From NCBI GenBank assembly GCA_001788835.1, contig MFXK01000022.1, positions 1-64,000 of the forward strand: 64,000 nucleotides of DNA, in the 5' to 3' direction. The notes beneath the pieces were generated by a model. The model did no database searches. It was not told the origin of the DNA and saw only the letters and a list, made by a program, of their open reading frames with translations. Made by a program: the position numbers and the translations under genes. Positions 60,701 through 64,000 of this stretch are shown here, in pieces; the first letter of the stretch is position 1; every line of letters starts with the position of its first letter. The stretch comes from Candidatus Peregrinibacteria bacterium RIFOXYB2_FULL_33_20. Its GTDB lineage: Bacteria > Patescibacteriota > Gracilibacteria > UBA1369 > GWF2-33-10.

Positions 60701-62315
60701 ATTGAAAATTAGCTTCTTTATAAAAATCCACTTTCAAATGAAATGACTTACCATCTAGAATCCTAAAAGAAAAATTACCATTAGAATCTCTATATACAAC
60801 TACTCTATGAGCCTCCTGTAACGAATTGATATCAATAGCATAACCATAAGGCAAAGGAATTGATAAAATATTAAGACTATTCACATCACCTTCTATCTGA
60901 AATTTAGGGCCTTCAAATTGAGGGTTAGTCTTATAAACAGATTGCTTAGCAATATCTTCCCAGGTTTTATCATCTTTATCATAATGACTTTTATGATCAA
61001 CTATGCAATAACCATCTTTTTTAAAGGGTGGGAATATTTCCAGTTTATAGCCTTTTCCACTTGGATCTTTTTCAAAAGCATTTTTTCCTCCTGAATCTGG
61101 TGTCGTATATTTTTTCTTTTTTGTCGGAGAGGAAGGAGCTTGCCCACCTTGCTGATCATCTTGTCCACTTTGTTCTCCTTCCTGATCACTCCCCTGCCCT
61201 TGTTGTTCCCACGGTTCCTTCTCTTGTCCTGATTCGCTTTGATTTGAACCATCTTCACTTACTTCATCCTGCTCGGCTTCTTGAGCATCTTGCCCTGACT
61301 CACTTTGATCTCCTGCCTGGCCTTCGCTTTCTTGTGCTTGTGGCGATTGATTTTCCGCCTCTTGATGAGCTTCTTTCTCTGGTCCTATTTCTTCAATCGC
61401 TTCTTCTACTGCTTCCTCCATCCTCTCTTCTACCTTTGCATCTTCTGCTTTTGTCTTTTCCGCCCTTGCTTCCTCCTCTGCTTTCTTTTCCTCCTCTGCT
61501 TTTTTCTTCTCCTCCCTTGCTTTCTCCTCTGCTTTCTTTTCCTCCTCTGCTTTTTTCTTCTCCTCCCTTGCCTTCTCTTCTGCTTTCTTTTTCTCCTCCC
61601 TTGCTTTCTCTTCTGCTTTCTTTTCCTCCTCTGCTTTTTCTCCTATTTTTTTCTTTTTACGTGGCTTCCAGTTCTCTTTATCTTTATCCAAAAAATAACT
61701 ATATTGTGGTATAATATACTGATTTATAATAAGCAACTTTTCCCCTTCACTTCTTCTGGGGTCAATAAGTTTGAGCAGCGAAGATTGAATATCTTGTAAA
61801 GCCCCTTGCACCTCTGCATCAGTTACTTCAAGGCCGATAAGACCGACTATAAATTGTATGTGAGTTGGTAAATCATCTTTTTTCACTAATTTTTCTATAC
61901 CTGATCTTGATATTCTTTTTAATGATTCAAAGTATATAGTAGGAATGTTAGGATCATGCAAAGAAATATACTGAAAAAGCACACTATAAAATAATCTATA
62001 TTTAGATTTTGGCTCCTCCACATAATGATCATAAACCTCAATTTCACTTGTATATTTCGGATTAGATCTGAGTTTTATTTGCAGTTCTAATGACTTAATG
62101 CTTGATATTATTTGTGCTATTGCATCATCCAATTCTTTTTTCTGAAGAATATCCCCATTAATATTGACATCTATTTTATTTCCAGTCGCTTTTACGCTAA
62201 CCAACTTTTCTTGATCAGCAACGAAATGGACGTCGGCATTGGGATATACACGTTTTAATGAATTTTGGACATCAGATAAACTATGCTGCTCCGATGACTG
62301 TTCTTCAGACGGCAT
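57732..62315 (-). CDS. giant transglutaminase-like and VWA domain protein (1527 aa)
   Basis: Order: a helix-strand-strand-helix N-terminal region (about 1-80); a helical region to about 210; a Lys/Glu/Ala coiled coil (about 220-310); a Gln/Glu/Ser-rich linker (about 320-410); a mixed region (420-600); a transglutaminase-like domain with a Cys636-His679-Asp694 triad in ECYSAANL, GHAWVS and RFDPTP; a Lys/Glu/Gly tandem-repeat linker (about 735-1000); a helical region; and a VWA-type domain with MIDAS motif D1178-G-S-G-S1182 and TTGGTNDFDP. There is no signal peptide, so it is probably cytoplasmic. A VWA domain next to an AAA+ gene suggests a MoxR-VWA machine; the TGase part adds possible amide cleavage or cross-linking. 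Promoter of the shared class upstream. Confidence 0.88.
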   Translation of the reverse strand: MPSEEQSSEQHSLSDVQNSLKRVYPNADVHFVADQEKLVSVKATGNKIDVNINGDILQKKELDDAIAQIISSIKSLELQIKLRSNPKYTSEIEVYDHYVEEPKSKYRLFYSVLFQYISLHDPNIPTIYFESLKRISRSGIEKLVKKDDLPTHIQFIVGLIGLEVTDAEVQGALQDIQSSLLKLIDPRRSEGEKLLIINQYIIPQYSYFLDKDKENWKPRKKKKIGEKAEEEKKAEEKAREEKKKAEEKAREEKKKAEEEKKAEEKAREEKKKAEEEKKAEEEARAEKTKAEDAKVEERMEEAVEEAIEEIGPEKEAHQEAENQSPQAQESEGQAGDQSESGQDAQEAEQDEVSEDGSNQSESGQEKEPWEQQGQGSDQEGEQSGQDDQQGGQAPSSPTKKKKYTTPDSGGKNAFEKDPSGKGYKLEIFPPFKKDGYCIVDHKSHYDKDDKTWEDIAKQSVYKTNPQFEGPKFQIEGDVNSLNILSIPLPYGYAIDINSLQEAHRVVVYRDSNGNFSFRILDGKSFHLKVDFYKEANFQSARPVSEDLSKMYSGTLSQASENAIKEARAIKKSLLRDERLAKATKIRDYIRKNHFYPFGRNEKEILDNAVKLQSYLRENSTAADYIQNLDKSPHLECYSAANLMIAMLREIGVEARLMTGHHVMGVNQAGNSEINSSNGHAWVSIWDGKQWVRFDPTPDPDPNDPRNKKDKKDKKKDDKEKADKKKDDKKTSDKKDNQKKPSQDVDDGGVDTQSGNKSEEGESGEESSGESSGESGGESESSGKDGKSEGDKAGKGGKEKSKKDGKGDGDEEEGKEGEGGDKEGKGGESEEGKGGEEKEGKDGKGEGDGDEEEGKEGEGGDKEGKGGESEEEGKGGGEKEGKDGKGEGDGDEKEGKEGEGGDKEGKGGESEEEGKGGEEKEGEGKEGKDGKGDQTVESDEEEAKEGKGGEESEEEGREKEGQKGKKSLEKQAEETKIVEESAADKEAREEERQKELEALQEELAEDDSAEDFDVDEEFEKMYKEMEENIGDTTQRKEDLETSIKDSDQSKSTPKQEQDQLKDKNEIEMRNKYPQLSIEEIRELARFIKEFRQDLNNILNLPLIDELRSMYDRIISESIVDAEMPRYPVEDGPNPILIDPEQLDNDIEAGKDASPSFMVRETIEKPELKIVKVRKRKILDGSGSMAASYGQGDKMRTQQQIEVLENHVIAEKQEEINEISDQLGRDLRFESETWMFGTPTVADENGNLVQFRKLKALSPNFNELEQAAVWKMAENTTGGTNDFDPLIAIHQEIIDENLAIIQKNQQEAAETPLTIDQIRLGFLVREINAFAELEEQEYSREITPEAQVHLDNLRVQGTRNTNLVRWYDLYNQSQQRRLTVPEQNELQVLQDDPLNNVMLHIIDPYALTSDQTDFLSSYDFSEKTLIELFNDWKEFILEKYVQDIEPILEVVEVSSDGGTKDINKLTPALAKLRRLGIIVIAYGLGNDGGEVKNAYFNPYDPTEAGYHCRNLLDYPRKKAAAWHHILDKV
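59522..59897 (-). repeat. imperfect tandem repeats coding a Lys/Glu/Gly linker
   Basis: Three successive units of about 138, 123 and 115 bp start at 59522, 59660 and 59783 on the plus-strand numbering. They code (G/E/K)-rich sequence such as GEGDGDEEEGKEGEGGDKEG in the giant TGase/VWA protein. The units are nearly identical and differ by small in-frame indels, as expected of repeat expansion. Confidence 0.85.
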
Positions 62316-62336
62316 TATTAAATCATTAAATTTTAA

Positions 62337-62353
62337 ATCTTAACATTATATCA
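62337..62353 (-). promoter_or_regulatory. extended -10 promoter of the TGase/VWA-AAA+ operon
   Basis: On the minus strand TGATATAAT is followed by GTTAAGAT (62353-62337), 22 nt before the ATG at 62315. It matches the signature of the giant-protein cluster. Confidence 0.6.
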
Positions 62354-62462
62354 TATTTATAAAGCTGCTGAAATCTATATTCTTAATTATTTTCCTTATA
62401 AACTTGACAAATAACAATAAAAGATACTTCATAAGCTTTTTTTTATTAAGCAAAAAATCATG

Positions 62463-62508
62463 TAATAAAAACAAAAATTCCCTCTCTTAATATTACAAGA
62501 AAGGGAAT
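62463..62508 (-). terminator. terminator of the trypsin-like protease gene
   Basis: On the minus strand AATTCCCT and AGGGAATT with inner TCTT/AAGA form a hairpin, followed by TTTTTGTTTTTATT. It lies about 47 nt after the stop codon at 62555. The surrounding 239-nt gap (62316-62554) has no other feature apart from the operon promoter. Confidence 0.75.
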
Positions 62509-62554
62509 TATCATTTTACATTTCAAATATATTAATCTCCTCACTCCACTATTT

Positions 62555-63451
62555 TTACATCTCTGGAAGAACATCAAATCGAATAGTAGAATCCTGAACA
62601 TTATCTTTAATCCACGAAGTAAGTGATCCAATATCTGGAGAAGTAGTAGTTCCATGAAGATCACAAACATAAAAATAATTCCAAGTATTTACACCACTAA
62701 GATAAAATTTGCCATTAGCTGGACTTTTTAAATAAATTGGACCACCAGAATCTCCCGCACAACTACTACCAAGCTTACTGCCAGTTTTTTTGGCAATAGC
62801 CATATTAAATGTCCATCCAAATTGTTGACTAACAGGACTAAGATCTGGCCAATCCGTATCTGATGAACTCACATTTTGGACCATTGCTCCTGCTGAACGT
62901 TTTACTCCAACAGTACTAGCCGCATTAACATATCTCGTTGCTCCATAACCAATCATTACTCCTTCAGTTCGATAATCCGCCTTTGTTAAAGGTCGAGAAT
63001 TTAATACTGGAAGAGTAATATTAGAAACAGGTGTTTCAAGAGTTAAAACAGCAACATCATAATATGAATAACCAGTACTGAAATAAGTAGAAAAAGCACC
63101 AGGTAAAGTTACTGGAAAATTCGTATTATATACTCCATTAGCTACACCAACATGATATTTAACTCCATTTAATTCATAAACAAAATTAATTCCGTTATTT
63201 TCTCCAAAAGGATCAAAACCCATCGTTTCAGAATAAATACAATGTCCAGCAGTTAAAACAGTTGTAGTGCCAATAAGAGTGGCTGAACATAACGAAAAAT
63301 CATCTACTGATCCTCCTTTTATATATTCCAGATAACCTGCTTCTGGATAACCTGTTTCTACTACACCATTGCCAACAGCAATTACATTAAAAGGTAATGA
63401 TAATATTGCTATTATCAACGTGAGATTAACAATCAACATATGTTTTTTCAT
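62555..63451 (-). CDS. secreted trypsin-like serine protease (S1)
   Basis: 298 aa. Signal peptide (MLIVNLTLIIAILSLPFNVIA). Chymotrypsin-fold triad: His70 in TAGHC, Asp132 in YYDVAVLTL, Ser235 in CAGDSGGP. Cys pairs around His70 (C55/C71) and before Ser235 fit the fold's disulfides. It is therefore an exported endopeptidase. The residue six before the catalytic Ser (at the S1 pocket base) is Gly or Ser-like (KLGSSCAGD) rather than Asp, so trypsin-like specificity for Lys/Arg is uncertain. It is monocistronic and ends in a terminator. S1 proteases are not common in small fermentative bacteria. Confidence 0.92.
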   Translation of the reverse strand: MKKHMLIVNLTLIIAILSLPFNVIAVGNGVVETGYPEAGYLEYIKGGSVDDFSLCSATLIGTTTVLTAGHCIYSETMGFDPFGENNGINFVYELNGVKYHVGVANGVYNTNFPVTLPGAFSTYFSTGYSYYDVAVLTLETPVSNITLPVLNSRPLTKADYRTEGVMIGYGATRYVNAASTVGVKRSAGAMVQNVSSSDTDWPDLSPVSQQFGWTFNMAIAKKTGSKLGSSCAGDSGGPIYLKSPANGKFYLSGVNTWNYFYVCDLHGTTTSPDIGSLTSWIKDNVQDSTIRFDVLPEM

Positions 63452-63564
63452 ATGGTTTGTATTTAAAATATAAAATGGAATTTTTTTAAAACTCCTGCTA
63501 TTACTTTACATATTTATTATTAATGTTCAAGTGAATTCTTAAGTTAACTTTGAATTGTTCTATT

Positions 63565-64000
63565 TTACTCCAACTTCAATAATAAAAACATTACCGATAT
63601 ACCTAAGGCAAACCATATTAGCTGAAGAATTGATTTGGAAATTACTGTTTCTTTGTGAAGTTCAGGAATAAGGTCTGTAGATGCAATATATATAAAATTG
63701 CCAGCCGCAAATGGTATTAAAAAAGAACTTAAATTAACAAAATGAGTCCCAAAAATTAAAACAGCAATAGTCCCGATTATTGCTGTTAAAGCTGTAATAA
63801 AATTTAAGAAAATAGCTTTTTTGACTGAGAATCCGCCATGTACCAAAACTCCAAAATCACCTATTTCTTGAGGAATTTCATGTAAAATAACCGCAATTGT
63901 CGTTGCTATCCCAACAGGAATACTTACTAAATAAGCCGCTCCAATAATCAAGCCATCAATCAAATTATGAATTGCATCACCAAACAGATTCATCCACGCA
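63565..64000 (-). CDS. ZIP-family metal transporter, N-terminus beyond window
   Basis: The last about 145 residues of a ZIP (ZupT/GufA-like) divalent metal transporter. The frame stays open to the window edge (AWMNLFGD...), so the start is outside. Metal-binding motifs of transmembrane helices 4 and 5 are seen: HNLIDG and HEIPQEIGD. Three further hydrophobic helices follow, including FAAGNFIYIASTDLIPELHKE (helix 7 region) and a final SILQLIWFALGISVMFLLL. The reading end is at 63565. Substrate (Zn, Fe or Mn) cannot be told. Confidence 0.92.
   Translation of the reverse strand, partial: AWMNLFGDAIHNLIDGLIIGAAYLVSIPVGIATTIAVILHEIPQEIGDFGVLVHGGFSVKKAIFLNFITALTAIIGTIAVLIFGTHFVNLSSFLIPFAAGNFIYIASTDLIPELHKETVISKSILQLIWFALGISVMFLLLKLE

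Overview
The window is AT-rich bacterial DNA that uses the standard code (TGA acts as a stop). It most likely comes from a Patescibacteria/Candidate Phyla Radiation type genome. This placement is an inference, based on the AT-rich short intergenic regions, almost no Shine-Dalgarno sequences, a fermentative core (acetate kinase, Pta, malic enzyme), the rpmF-nusB-rnc cluster, and many very large proteins of no recognisable family. There is no rRNA in the window; two tRNAs are present.

Layout. (1) 1-870: the end of an unknown gene and a small GIY-YIG nuclease gene inside a palindrome-bounded element with terminal inverted repeats. (2) 0.87-5.7 kb, minus strand: ilvB-ilvN-pta-ackA. Upstream lies what looks like a classical transcription attenuator, with a 14-codon leader peptide rich in Leu/Ile/Val and mutually exclusive hairpins ending in a terminator. 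(3) 5.7-7.3 kb: rnc, nusB, rpmF. (4) 7.5-22.8 kb, plus strand: six co-directional genes for unknown proteins (1823, 126, 1122, 1445, 317 and 155 aa). (5) 23-33 kb: an accessory zone with a secreted metallopeptidase, duplicated and broken miaA pieces around an intact miaA, a DUF559 remnant, a dinD-like gene between 115-bp direct repeats, a Cys-rich repeat protein, MazG, and a nuclease-less copy of the GIY-YIG element. (6) 33-44.9 kb: recJ, a DHH phosphoesterase, yebC, malic enzyme, an SLH protein, a bactofilin-like membrane protein, tRNA-Val, a CAU tRNA, typA and a CARDB-like surface protein. (7) 44.9-49.6 kb, minus strand: pyrH-frr-rseP-tyrS, with TyrRS carrying an N-terminal B3/4 editing-type domain. 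(8) 49.8-52.3 kb: nadE and an adenylyltransferase fused to a PRTase-like region. (9) 52.3-52.7 kb: a decayed copy of the GIY-YIG element. (10) 52.8-62.3 kb: a transglutaminase/VWA giant protein (1527 aa), a MoxR-like AAA+ ATPase (876 aa) and a four-repeat coiled-coil protein (503 aa) in one operon, facing a 248-aa protein that shares the repeat. (11) 62.5-64 kb: a secreted trypsin-like protease and a partial ZIP transporter.

How the parts may work together. The ilv-pta-ack cluster handles pyruvate, acetolactate and acetate under branched-chain amino acid control. The AAA+/VWA pair resembles MoxR-VWA or chelatase-type remodelling machines. It shares an unusual promoter signature (TGnTATAAT followed by about ATTAAGAT) with the giant-protein cluster, so the two loci may be co-expressed. 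The best candidates for undescribed biology are the TGase/VWA-AAA+ operon, the giant-protein cluster, the ilv attenuator, the B3/4-TyrRS fusion, the NAD-related fusion and the GIY-YIG palindromic element family.
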